Source: Sulfurospirillum sp. UBA2217 (lineage in GTDB: Bacteria > Campylobacterota > Campylobacteria > Campylobacterales > Sulfurospirillaceae). Taken from it: a DNA stretch of 64,000 nt. The DNA is taken from NCBI GenBank assembly GCA_002328495.1, contig DCUJ01000004.1:221206-285205 (forward strand), read 5' to 3'. Every line of letters begins with the position of its first letter. The first letter of the stretch is position 1. The position numbers were made by a program, and so were the translations under genes. Positions 24,788-33,701 of the stretch are shown here, piece after piece. The notes beneath the pieces were generated by a model. That model was not told the DNA's origin. It saw nothing but the letters and a program-made list of their open reading frames with translations, and searched no databases.

Positions 24788-26596
24788 CTATTCTACAGTA
24801 ACGCTTTTAGCTAGGTTGCGTGGCATATCCACGTCATTGCCTAAGCGAATCGAAATTTCAAGTGCTAAGAGTTGTGTGATGACCATCATCTCAAAAAATT
24901 CAGCCATAGGATGAGTGTGGGCATGTGTTTGGATGAAATCATCCGAGAGTTCAAAAGGTTCTGGGGAGATGACCAAAAGGGTCGAATCCCGTGCGCTGAG
25001 TTCTTGGACATTGCTCTTTATTTTATCATAAAGAAGCGTTCGTGGCATCAGTGCAATGGTAAAGAGTTCACTATCAGCTAAGGCAATGGGGCCGTGTTTC
25101 ATCTCTCCTGCGGGGTAGCCCTCCGCGTGTAGGTAGCTAATTTCTTTGAGTTTTAACGCACCCTCTAACGCCAATGGGAAAAAGATATCGCGTCCGATAA
25201 AGAAGAAACCATGCCCGTGCAAATAACGTTTGGAAAGACGATGGAGTTTTTCATGGATGGCTTCATCGACTTTGAGGACTAAAGGAATGTGTAAAAGGGC
25301 TTTCATTTCTTCGTTCATTTTTTCTGTGCCAATGGCATTGCGATGATGTCCAACATAGAGGCTTAAAAGCCATAATGTCATCATTTGTGTTGCAAATGCT
25401 TTGGTGCTGGCAACCCCTTTTTCAATCCCTGCGCGCGTGAGCAATGTGGCATCAGCTGTGCGCACAATGGAAGAGTTATCAACGTTACAAATCGCTAATG
25501 TGGGCATGCCACTTTTTTGAGCCATTTTAAGGGCTTCAAGGGTGTCCGCAGTTTCGCCACTTTGAGAGATAACAATAAAAAGAGTTTTAGGGTCTAACAA
25601 AGGCTCTTTGTAGCGAAATTCACTGGCGATTTCAACGCTACAGCGTACTTTGCTAAGGCGTTCAAAAAGATAGCTAGCCGCAAGTCCTGCGTGATAACTG
25701 GTGCCACATGCACAGATTTTGATGGCATTAAAACCTGTCACATCCATACCCGCAAGCTCATCTAGTACGACTTCATTGCCTTTGATGCGTCCCATTAACG
25801 TTTCTGTGACAACACTACTTTGTTCGTAAATCTCTTTTTCCATAAAATAGCGATACCCGTCTTTTTGGGCAAAAAGTTTGTCGTGGGTGAGCGGTTTATA
25901 GTGTAAATTTTGAGCGATTTTGTTTTCAAAGAGTGAAACAACATTCGCTTTAGCAAAACCATATTGCCCATCTTCAAGGTAGCTCACCTCTTTAGCAAAA
26001 CCAATCAGAGGAGCATCGGAAGAGCCAAAGAAGATTTCACCCGTATTGTTGCGTCCAAGGATGAGTGGTACGGCATTTTTAGCAAAGAAGATCACATCGG
26101 GTTCTTTTTGGGTAATGAGCAAAATAGCATAAGCGCCGTGCAGATGCGCAACGGTTTTTTCAAAAGCCTCAAAACCAGAAGTGCTTTCATTGACAAAATA
26201 CTCAAAAAGGTGAACGATAACTTCCGTGTCGGTTTGGCTTAAAAAAGGGATGTGTGGTAAAAACTGTTCTTTGATTTCTTTATAATTTTCGATGATGCCG
26301 TTGTGAATGACATAGGAAAATTGACCCCAATGCGGATGTGCGTTGGCTTCGGTAGGTTTTCCATGCGTTGCCCACCTCGTATGCCCGATACCAATCCCAA
26401 AACCCTCTGAACTAAAGTCTTCAGTTTTTGAGACAAGGTTTGAGAGTTTCCCCGTTGCTTTAAAGGAGCTGATTTCTCCCTCTTTTAACACAGCAATGCC
26501 TGCGGAGTCATAGCCTCGGTATTCCAGTTCTTTAAGACCGCCCAGTAGAAAATCACGCTTCTCTTTTTCACCAATATAGCCTACAATACCGCACAT
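24788..26596 (-). CDS. glmS: Glutamine-fructose-6-phosphate aminotransferase (isomerising)
   Basis: 602 residues from the ATG at 26596, which gives the required N-terminal Cys (MCGIVGYIG); a longer upstream frame would bury it. The Ntn glutaminase domain (1-230) has HTRWATHG and NGIIENY. Two SIS sugar isomerase domains follow (about 280-420 and 450-600), with the QSGETADT and AEGYPAGEMKHG motifs and the C-terminal AKSVTVE. It makes glucosamine-6-phosphate for peptidoglycan and LPS. It starts one base after the end of glnD. No glmS ribozyme is expected or seen. Confidence 0.97.
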   Translation of the reverse strand: MCGIVGYIGEKEKRDFLLGGLKELEYRGYDSAGIAVLKEGEISSFKATGKLSNLVSKTEDFSSEGFGIGIGHTRWATHGKPTEANAHPHWGQFSYVIHNGIIENYKEIKEQFLPHIPFLSQTDTEVIVHLFEYFVNESTSGFEAFEKTVAHLHGAYAILLITQKEPDVIFFAKNAVPLILGRNNTGEIFFGSSDAPLIGFAKEVSYLEDGQYGFAKANVVSLFENKIAQNLHYKPLTHDKLFAQKDGYRYFMEKEIYEQSSVVTETLMGRIKGNEVVLDELAGMDVTGFNAIKICACGTSYHAGLAASYLFERLSKVRCSVEIASEFRYKEPLLDPKTLFIVISQSGETADTLEALKMAQKSGMPTLAICNVDNSSIVRTADATLLTRAGIEKGVASTKAFATQMMTLWLLSLYVGHHRNAIGTEKMNEEMKALLHIPLVLKVDEAIHEKLHRLSKRYLHGHGFFFIGRDIFFPLALEGALKLKEISYLHAEGYPAGEMKHGPIALADSELFTIALMPRTLLYDKIKSNVQELSARDSTLLVISPEPFELSDDFIQTHAHTHPMAEFFEMMVITQLLALEISIRLGNDVDMPRNLAKSVTVE

Positions 26597-26597
26597 T

Positions 26598-29138
26598 CTA
26601 GTGTCCTTCTGTGTAAAAATAATCCAAAATTGTATGTTCATTTTGGCATAAACCGACTGTTTTTTCGATTAAGAGAAGGTTGCGCGTTCGGTTTTTAATG
26701 GTTTGAATTTTTGCCATCGCAATATCAATACCGTGTTCATCAAAAATACTCATAATGTACGCCATCAAGCCGTTTTGGTTTTTCGTGTTGATGTGCATCA
26801 GTGCATAGGATTTGGAGTGGTCACAATCGAGCTCAATTTCACCGCGTAAAATAATGGGTTTTTTGAGAGTGGTTTTCTTGCTCATATCAAAAGAGTTGTC
26901 GACCAAGGATTCAATGAGTTCGATATCGCTTGGGTCTGCTTTTTCATTGAAGTCAATTTGAAAGTATTTTTTACCATCAAAGAGTTTGTAGATATCCATG
27001 TGCGCCAAATCCAGATACGAGAGCTTGCCTAAAAGGTAGCCGATGTTAAAACTCTTTCCGCGGATGACCGTAATGCCAAGGTGCGTGTCGTTGGTGACAC
27101 GGAAACGATAGCCCTCTTCGGGTGTCTCATCGGCGTCTTTGACGATTTGCACGATTTCATTGGATTTTTGCTTGAGGAAGAAAAAGTTCGATGTTACGGA
27201 TAAGGTTTTCTTTTGTAACGCTTTGGAAAGAGCCAAAAACTCTGGATTTTTCTTCAAAATATTTTCCCTGCGCAAACGTCTGGCTGTCTCATCAATGAGC
27301 TCTTCTTTGGTGAACATTTCCATGGAAAAATTGTAAAACTCACGCAGTAATTTGGCACTAAAGCCTGAATAAATGTTTTCATTAACAGCGTTCATGTCGG
27401 CATAGGTGAGAATGTAGAGCATTTTGAGAATTTGAGGGGTTTCGAGTTTTGAGATGAATGAGAGGACGACTCTTTCATTGTAAATGTCTTCACGACTGGC
27501 GGTGTTACTCATAAGCGTGTGGTAGCGTATTAAAATCATACCTGTATTGATGGCTTCTTCGCTGAAGCCTAATTTCATGGCATAGACTCTGAAAATTTTC
27601 GAACCCAGTTCACTGTGGTCATTTTTACGTCCTTTGCCCATGTCATGCATAAACACAACAAGGCGTAGAAGTGTTTTTCCCTCAGGACAGAGGTCATCAA
27701 AAAGAGACTGAATTAAAGGGTCTTTAATGGTTTCCAAATGGTACATACAGTGTAGGGAATGCGTATCGACGGGGTATTTGTGATACCCGTCAAACTGCGC
27801 AAGATTGAGGATGTGTTTGAGCGGTTTGATGAGTTGTTGAAGCAGTCCTGCTTCGTATAAGACGTTGAAGATGGCGTATAAATTGGGGTTGTGCAGTAAG
27901 GCACGAAATTGTTTATAGGTTTTTTTAGAGTTGTGCGGTGGAAACGTACAGTTTTTAATGTAATGAATGTAGCTGATATCAAAAGAGACGTTAGGATGGT
28001 CAAAGTGTTGTAATTGTTCTAAGACCACACTTAAACTTGGATGGGGTTTTTTATACGAAGCAATGACGTGATTGTCCACGCAATATAAACCTTTCTCGAT
28101 GCGCCCCGCACGCAATTTTGCCACTTGAGCCACATCACACAAGAGCGATGAGGTGAGTTTTTGTGTAAAAATCTTACATGTAATGTCCACCGTATGCATA
28201 GATGATAGGGTTTTGGAAGAGAGTTGCATTTGTGCATTTTTTAACAGTTTGTTTTCAAATCCTAGTTTTTCAGCCACATCGGGAATGAGTTCAAGGTTAA
28301 GCACATCTTGTTTTTTCTTGGCACTTAAATGAAGCGCAGAGCGCACGCGGTAGAGAAATTCTAGGGCACTTCTAAACTCTTTGAACTCTTCTTCATTGAT
28401 GATTTCAGGTACCAAATCTTTGAGGCGAATGCTTCCAAAAAGAATTTTACAAATCCACGAAAGCGTGTTTGCATCGCGTAAACCTCCAACCCCTTCTTTG
28501 ATGTTGGGTTCCATGTTGAGGGGGTGTTTTGCGCGTCTTTCTTGGTGGGCTTGCAAGATTTGGGTGAGGACAGCTTTTTGTTGCCATTTTTGGATTTTTA
28601 AGAGTTCGCGTTCGGTTTCCATCCACAACAGTTTTGAGCCACATAAAAAGCGAGACTCTAACATAGCGGTTTTGATGGTGAGGTCTTGATTGCTTGCTTC
28701 ACAAAGCTCTTCAACGCGGTGCGTACGGTGTCCAAGTTTTATTCCCGCATCCCATGCAAGATAGAGCATGGCTTGGATGAGTGGCTCGATGTTGTAGCCA
28801 GGCACTGCTTTATAAACGACCATTAAATCGATATCAGAGTAGACACACAACTCTTCCCTCCCATAACTTCCCATGCCCACCAAAGCGATGGGAATGGCAT
28901 TGGCAAAGGGCATATAATTGCCAAAGTGTTTACGAAGGGTGTATTTGTAGATGATGGTGATAAATTGGTCGATGCGCTTGGTGTGTTTGACTAAAAAGTC
29001 CTTGCCTTGGTTTTCCACAAAAATCTCATTGAGTGAAGAGAGGTAGTGTTTAATGTGCTCTTTTATGAGCTTGGATATCTCAAAATCATTGGCATTTTTT
29101 TCGATTAAATCTTCAATTAACTCTTCCAAATCGACCAT
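26598..29138 (-). CDS. glnD: PII uridylyltransferase / uridylyl-removing enzyme
   Basis: 846 residues. The N-terminal nucleotidyltransferase domain has GSYGREELCVYSDIDLMV (the two catalytic Asp are near 120). A central HD hydrolase domain includes VVFMHDMGKGR. The C-terminal part carries ACT domains (LMAYIMSIFDEHGIDIAMAK). GlnD adds and removes UMP on the PII protein in response to glutamine and so sets nitrogen control. A palindrome at 28173-28184 is read as ITCK. It is directly upstream of glmS, which also uses glutamine. Confidence 0.95.
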   Translation of the reverse strand: MVDLEELIEDLIEKNANDFEISKLIKEHIKHYLSSLNEIFVENQGKDFLVKHTKRIDQFITIIYKYTLRKHFGNYMPFANAIPIALVGMGSYGREELCVYSDIDLMVVYKAVPGYNIEPLIQAMLYLAWDAGIKLGHRTHRVEELCEASNQDLTIKTAMLESRFLCGSKLLWMETERELLKIQKWQQKAVLTQILQAHQERRAKHPLNMEPNIKEGVGGLRDANTLSWICKILFGSIRLKDLVPEIINEEEFKEFRSALEFLYRVRSALHLSAKKKQDVLNLELIPDVAEKLGFENKLLKNAQMQLSSKTLSSMHTVDITCKIFTQKLTSSLLCDVAQVAKLRAGRIEKGLYCVDNHVIASYKKPHPSLSVVLEQLQHFDHPNVSFDISYIHYIKNCTFPPHNSKKTYKQFRALLHNPNLYAIFNVLYEAGLLQQLIKPLKHILNLAQFDGYHKYPVDTHSLHCMYHLETIKDPLIQSLFDDLCPEGKTLLRLVVFMHDMGKGRKNDHSELGSKIFRVYAMKLGFSEEAINTGMILIRYHTLMSNTASREDIYNERVVLSFISKLETPQILKMLYILTYADMNAVNENIYSGFSAKLLREFYNFSMEMFTKEELIDETARRLRRENILKKNPEFLALSKALQKKTLSVTSNFFFLKQKSNEIVQIVKDADETPEEGYRFRVTNDTHLGITVIRGKSFNIGYLLGKLSYLDLAHMDIYKLFDGKKYFQIDFNEKADPSDIELIESLVDNSFDMSKKTTLKKPIILRGEIELDCDHSKSYALMHINTKNQNGLMAYIMSIFDEHGIDIAMAKIQTIKNRTRNLLLIEKTVGLCQNEHTILDYFYTEGH

Positions 29139-29161
29139 ATCTGACTCCTAATGCTTTGTGA

Positions 29162-29167
29162 TATAAT
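29162..29167 (+). promoter_or_regulatory. -10 box of trpB
   Basis: TATAAT preceded by TGTGA, an extended -10 form, in the 74-base gap between the divergent glnD and trpB genes. It is 46 bases upstream of the trpB ATG. Confidence 0.6.
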
Positions 29168-29212
29168 ACAGAAAAAGTGCTGTTGAAAAGCATGATGAAA
29201 GGATGAATTTTG

Positions 29213-30421
29213 ATGCAAAAACCGTATTTGAGAGCATTCCCTGATGATAAAGGTTATTTTGGAAAATTTGGTGGAGCGTTTTTGCCTCCTGTGCTTGTCG
29301 AGCAATTTGAAAAAATTGAACAAGCCTATTTAACCATTGGCAATTCACACAATTTTATCCGCGAACTGCGCGATATTCGCAAGCACTATCAAGGTAGACC
29401 CACGCCTGTGTACTATGCGAAGCGGTTAACAGAGTACGTAGGTGGAGCACGTATTTATCTTAAACGAGAAGATTTAAATCACACGGGAGCACACAAGCTT
29501 AACCACTGTATGGGTGAGGCACTTTTGGCAAAATACTTGGGTAAGAAAAAGCTTATTGCTGAAACGGGAGCAGGGCAACACGGTGTTGCCCTTGCAACGG
29601 CTGCGGCGTATTTTGGGTTAGAGTGTGAGATTCACATGGGTGAAGTGGACATCGCCAAAGAACACCCAAATGTCGTGAGAATGCGCGTTTTAGGAGCCAA
29701 AGTTGTTCCCGTGAGCTTTGGCGCACGCACGCTTAAAGAAGCCGTGGACTCAGCGTTTGAAGCGTATTTGAAAGACCCTGAAAATTCTATCTATTGTATC
29801 GGCTCTGTTGTCGGCCCGCATCCGTTTCCAAAAATGGTTAGAGACTTTCAAAGCGTTGTAGGCATTGAAGCCAGAGAGCAGTTTTTAGAAATGACGGGCA
29901 ATTTGCCTGACAATTTGGTCGCGTGTGTGGGAGGCGGAAGCAACGCCATGGGACTTTTCTCCGCCTTCATTGAAGACCCTTGTGAGATGTACGGCGTGGA
30001 ACCAGGCGGAACAGGGACAAAGTTGGGTGAACATGCGGCAAGTTTGACGTATGGAAGCGAGGGAATTTTGCACGGTTTTAACTCTATTATGCTCAAAAAC
30101 GAAAAAGGCGAACCCGCAGCGGTTCATTCCATTGCCAGCGGACTAGACTACCCTTCCGTTGGGCCAGAACACGCTTATTTGAGTACGTCAGGACGCACCA
30201 AAGTTGGCATTGCCAACGATAAAGAGACCATTCAAGCCTTTTACGATTTGAGCCATTATGAAGGCATTATCCCAGCCCTTGAGAGTGCGCATGCCGTAGC
30301 GTTTGCGATGAAGTTAGCGAAAGAAAAACCGTATGAGTCTATTTTGGTGAATTTGAGCGGGCGAGGGGATAAAGATATAGATTTTGTAGTGGAAAATTAT
30401 AAGCCTGAGGATTATCTGTAA
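29213..30421 (+). CDS. trpB: Tryptophan synthase beta chain
   Basis: 402 residues from the ATG at 29213 (AGGA nine bases upstream); the TTG one codon earlier is less likely. The PLP lysine is in HTGAHK, the catalytic Glu in AETGAGQHG, and the phosphate loop is GGGSNA. It is of the main TrpB1 type and condenses indole with serine. The stretch after the PLP lysine (KLNHCMGEALLAKYLG) differs from the common KINNALGQ form, and no trpA or other trp gene is nearby, so it may be a second copy or an indole-salvage enzyme. It is followed without a gap by a CheY-like gene. Confidence 0.93.
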   Translation: MQKPYLRAFPDDKGYFGKFGGAFLPPVLVEQFEKIEQAYLTIGNSHNFIRELRDIRKHYQGRPTPVYYAKRLTEYVGGARIYLKREDLNHTGAHKLNHCMGEALLAKYLGKKKLIAETGAGQHGVALATAAAYFGLECEIHMGEVDIAKEHPNVVRMRVLGAKVVPVSFGARTLKEAVDSAFEAYLKDPENSIYCIGSVVGPHPFPKMVRDFQSVVGIEAREQFLEMTGNLPDNLVACVGGGSNAMGLFSAFIEDPCEMYGVEPGGTGTKLGEHAASLTYGSEGILHGFNSIMLKNEKGEPAAVHSIASGLDYPSVGPEHAYLSTSGRTKVGIANDKETIQAFYDLSHYEGIIPALESAHAVAFAMKLAKEKPYESILVNLSGRGDKDIDFVVENYKPEDYL

Positions 30422-30817
30422 GTGGAATTAAAAGAATTAAAAGTCCTTGTTGTTGAGGACCATCCCTCTTTGGTGTTGATTCTTGAAAAAATGTTGGTTT
30501 CTATTGGTTTTTTAGAAGCCAACATTTTTAAAGCTAAAAATGGGCGTGAAGCTTTTTCGTTGTTCAAGAAAACGAAAATGGATTTGGTGCTGACAGATTG
30601 GAATATGCCTGTTATGGATGGCGTTGATTTTGTACGTGCCATTAGGCGTATGGATCCGCGTGTGCCCATTATCATGGAGACCTCTAAAAATCGTAAAGCC
30701 GAGGTTGCTTTTGCGATAGAAGCAGGTATATCTGGCTACTTGGTGAAGCCTTTTCAAACGGCCATATTAAAATCAAAAGTAGAAGAAGTCCTAGGAATTT
30801 CAGACGAAAAATCCTAA
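30422..30817 (+). CDS. CheY-like single-domain response regulator
   Basis: 131 residues starting at a GTG immediately after the trpB stop. The receiver features are all present: the acidic pair in VVEDHPS, the phosphoacceptor Asp in LTDWNMPVMDG, a Thr in METSKNR and a Lys in YLVKPF. No output domain follows, so it acts by protein contact, as CheY does at the flagellar motor. Its position behind trpB suggests cotranscription but no shared function. Confidence 0.92.
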   Translation: MELKELKVLVVEDHPSLVLILEKMLVSIGFLEANIFKAKNGREAFSLFKKTKMDLVLTDWNMPVMDGVDFVRAIRRMDPRVPIIMETSKNRKAEVAFAIEAGISGYLVKPFQTAILKSKVEEVLGISDEKS

Positions 30818-30847
30818 AAGTTTACCCTCTCTTTATAAATACTTTGC

Positions 30848-30853
30848 TAAAAT
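30848..30853 (+). promoter_or_regulatory. -10 box upstream of mqnE
   Basis: TAAAAT in the context TTTGCTAAAAT, 32 bases before the ATG at 30886, in T-rich DNA typical of campylobacterotal promoters. Confidence 0.5.
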
Positions 30854-30885
30854 CTCTTTTTAATTTCATCTAGTGAAAGTAGCGA

Positions 30886-31950
30886 ATGAATCTTATCGAT
30901 AAATTAGAAAGTGGTGGGCGACTGAGTTATGAGGAAGGTGTGGCTTTGTATGAGCTTGACCTTTTTACACTGGGTCATTATGCCAACCTCAAACGACGCC
31001 AAAGACATGGCAATAAAGCTTTTTTTAACATCAACCGTCATATCAATCCTACCAATATCTGCAAAGACATCTGCAAATTTTGTGCTTTTTCTGCCAATCG
31101 TAAAAACCCAAATCCTTATACCATGAGCCATGATGAGATTTTAACTATCTTGGAAAACTCTGTTCAAAACAAAGGTATTACGGAAGTGCACATCGTCTCC
31201 GCACACAATCCCGATACGGGCTTAGAGTGGTATTTGGAGATTTTTTCCAAAGTCAAAGCGCGTTTTCCTTCTTTACATGTAAAGGCTTTAACGGCTGCGG
31301 AGATTAACTTTTTAAGCGAGCAGTATGGTTTGAGTGTGGATGACATCATCGTTAAAATGATTGAGTACGGTGTGGACTCGATGCCCGGAGGTGGTGCGGA
31401 GATTTTTGATGAAGAGGTACGTGCTTACATCTGTAAAGGCAAAGTAAGCTCCCAAGGTTGGCTTGACATCCATCAAAAATGGCACGAAAAAGGCAAACAA
31501 TCCAATGCCACGATGTTGTTTGGGCATGTCGAAAAGCGTGAACACCGCATTGATCATATGATACGCCTGCGTGAGTTGCAAGATAAAACGGGTGGGTTTA
31601 ATGCCTTTATTCCCCTTGTGTATCAGCGAGAAAATAACTATTTACATGTAGAAGATTTTTTAAGCTCTACGGAGATTTTAAAAACGTATGCCATCAGCCG
31701 TTTGATGTGTGATAACATTGCGCATATTAAAGCCTATTGGGCGACATCCACCATCAATTTGGCTTTGGTAGCCCTTGAATATGGAGCCGATGACTTAGAC
31801 GGTACCATCGAAGCCGAAGCCATTCAATCCGCAGCTGGAGCGTCTAGTGCCAAAGGCTTGAGCTTGGAAACATTTTTAGAATTGATAGAAACCAGTAACT
31901 TTACACCCGTACAAAGAGACAGTTTATACAACGAAATCAAAACCTATTAA
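30886..31950 (+). CDS. mqnE: Aminofutalosine synthase (radical SAM), menaquinone pathway
   Basis: 354 residues. CKDICKFC is the CxxxCxxC radical SAM motif (about residues 65-72), in the context HINPTNICKD shared by MqnE and MqnC. The DSMPGGGAEIF stretch and the YWATSTINLALVALEYGADDLDGT end favour MqnE, which joins SAM to a chorismate-derived enol ether in the futalosine route. This route is the only one known for menaquinone in Campylobacterota. Palindromes at 31272-31283 and (variant) 31641-31652 are read as LHVK and LHVE. It begins a run with the purine genes downstream. Confidence 0.92.
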   Translation: MNLIDKLESGGRLSYEEGVALYELDLFTLGHYANLKRRQRHGNKAFFNINRHINPTNICKDICKFCAFSANRKNPNPYTMSHDEILTILENSVQNKGITEVHIVSAHNPDTGLEWYLEIFSKVKARFPSLHVKALTAAEINFLSEQYGLSVDDIIVKMIEYGVDSMPGGGAEIFDEEVRAYICKGKVSSQGWLDIHQKWHEKGKQSNATMLFGHVEKREHRIDHMIRLRELQDKTGGFNAFIPLVYQRENNYLHVEDFLSSTEILKTYAISRLMCDNIAHIKAYWATSTINLALVALEYGADDLDGTIEAEAIQSAAGASSAKGLSLETFLELIETSNFTPVQRDSLYNEIKTY

Positions 31951-31960
31951 GGAGAAAATT

Positions 31961-33241
31961 GTGGGATTTTTTAAACTTGAGAAAAACGGCACCACCGTTA
32001 AAACGGAGATAACCGCGGGTTTTACAACCTTTTTGACCATGATGTACATCGTGCCTGTCAATGCGATTATTATGAGCAAGACAGGTATGCCCATGGAGGC
32101 ACTTATCACCGCTACGGCATTGATTACGATTTTTTCAACCGTGCTCAACGGACTTTGGGCGAATACACCCATTGCGATGAGTGTCGGTATGGGGCTTAAT
32201 GCGTACTTTACCTTTGGGCTTGTTTTAGGGATGAAAGTGCCTTGGCAGACCGCACTTGGGGTTGTATTTATTTCGGGTATCTTATTTCTCATTCTCTCAT
32301 TTACGAAGTTTCGTGTTTGGATTATGGCAAGTGTTCCTGCCGATTTAAGACGCGCGATTAGTGCGGGTATTGGGGCATTTATTGCGTTTATTGGTTTAAA
32401 AAGTATGGGAATGGTCATCGCCAATCCAGCGGTCTTAGTGGGTGTAGGCAATTTCAAAAGCCCAAGCGTGCTGTTGGGTGTTTTAGGACTTATCTTGGTC
32501 TTTGCTTTTTACTCATGGCGTATCAAAGGAGCGTTTATTTTAGCCGTTCTTTTAACCTCTATTATTGCTTGGATAACAGGCATCGCTCCTTATCCTACAG
32601 AATTTCTCTCTATGCCAGCGTCAATTTCACCTATTTTTCTTCAACTCGATATCACTTCAGCATTAACACTCTCACTTTTACCTGTGATTATCACCTTTTT
32701 GATTACAGACCTTTTTGACTCACTAGGAACATTAGCGGGCGTTGGATATCGTGCGGGGTTGTTCACAGATGATGGAAAAGAGCTCCAAAAAACGCTTGAA
32801 GTGGACGCTGCTGCAACCGTGGGTGGCTCACTTTTAGGTCTTTCAACCACCACCAGTTTTATCGAAAGTGCGGCGGGTGTTGAAGAAGGGGGACGTACGG
32901 GCTTAACCGCTGTGGCTACAGGACTTTTCTTTATTTTAACGCTTTTCATGATGCCATTGTTTAAAGCGATTCCTGAAAATGCTATTTACCCTGTTTTGGT
33001 TATGGTCGGCGTATTGATGTTTGGTGAACTTTCCCATGTTAACTTTAAAGATACCGCAACCGCGGTTTCTACCTTTTTGATTGTCCTTATGATGCCTTTG
33101 ACCTTTTCAATCACCAATGGTTTGGCTTTTGGTCTTATCTCCTATTTACTGATTAAAATCATTAAAAAAGAGTATCAGGATATCAACATGGGTATTGCCT
33201 TCTTGACGTTGGTGAGTCTCATCGTCTTTATCGTTCAATAA
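31961..33241 (+). CDS. NCS2-family purine permease (AzgA type)
   Basis: 426 residues with about 12-13 membrane segments. GTG start at 31961 behind AAGGAG. Family markers include TAGFTTFLTMMYI near the start, GMGLNAYFTFG, and the LFDSLGTLAGVG and STTTSFIESAAGVEEGGRTG motifs of the AzgA/PbuG purine group. It imports adenine, guanine or hypoxanthine. The phosphoribosyltransferase gene is ten bases downstream, and together they form a purine salvage pair. Confidence 0.92.
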   Translation: MGFFKLEKNGTTVKTEITAGFTTFLTMMYIVPVNAIIMSKTGMPMEALITATALITIFSTVLNGLWANTPIAMSVGMGLNAYFTFGLVLGMKVPWQTALGVVFISGILFLILSFTKFRVWIMASVPADLRRAISAGIGAFIAFIGLKSMGMVIANPAVLVGVGNFKSPSVLLGVLGLILVFAFYSWRIKGAFILAVLLTSIIAWITGIAPYPTEFLSMPASISPIFLQLDITSALTLSLLPVIITFLITDLFDSLGTLAGVGYRAGLFTDDGKELQKTLEVDAAATVGGSLLGLSTTTSFIESAAGVEEGGRTGLTAVATGLFFILTLFMMPLFKAIPENAIYPVLVMVGVLMFGELSHVNFKDTATAVSTFLIVLMMPLTFSITNGLAFGLISYLLIKIIKKEYQDINMGIAFLTLVSLIVFIVQ

Positions 33242-33251
33242 AGGAAGCACC

Positions 33252-33701
33252 GTGCGTTATTACAGTTACGATGAATTTAAAATCGATGTGAACAAACTGG
33301 CTAAAGAGATAAAGCCGTATAAGCCTGATGTTATTTTAGCGATTGCAAGGGGCGGTATGACCTTAGGGCATTTTCTCTCAGAAGCTTTGGAGATGCGAGA
33401 TTTGTACGCGATTAATTCGATTCACTACGAAGAGACACGAAAGCTTGATACGATTAACATCTTTAATATCCCCGATTTAAGCAAAGCGAAGCGGGTGGTG
33501 ATTGTCGATGATATCATCGACAGTGGTGAGACGATGATAGAAATTAAGCGTGTTTTAAACGAAAAGTACCCCGAAGTGGATTTAAAGGTGGCTTCGGTCT
33601 TTTACAAAGAAAAAGCGCTGTTACGCCCTGATTTTGCAGCGCGTGAAGCTACAGAATGGATAGAGTTTTTCTGGGATTTCCAGATTGACAAATACAAATA
33701 A
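33252..33701 (+). CDS. Purine phosphoribosyltransferase
   Basis: 149 residues, GTG start. The PRPP loop VVIVDDIIDSGETM (about 85-98) and the ARGGMTLG phosphate loop mark a type I phosphoribosyltransferase, closest in length and layout to Gpt-like xanthine/guanine enzymes. It converts an imported purine base to a nucleotide and follows the purine permease. The exact base used is not fixed by the sequence. Confidence 0.88.
   Translation: MRYYSYDEFKIDVNKLAKEIKPYKPDVILAIARGGMTLGHFLSEALEMRDLYAINSIHYEETRKLDTINIFNIPDLSKAKRVVIVDDIIDSGETMIEIKRVLNEKYPEVDLKVASVFYKEKALLRPDFAAREATEWIEFFWDFQIDKYK

Noticed and set aside
31425..31440. TTACATCTGTAAA in mqnE as a palindrome copy
   Set aside because: It needs an inserted base; likely chance similarity.
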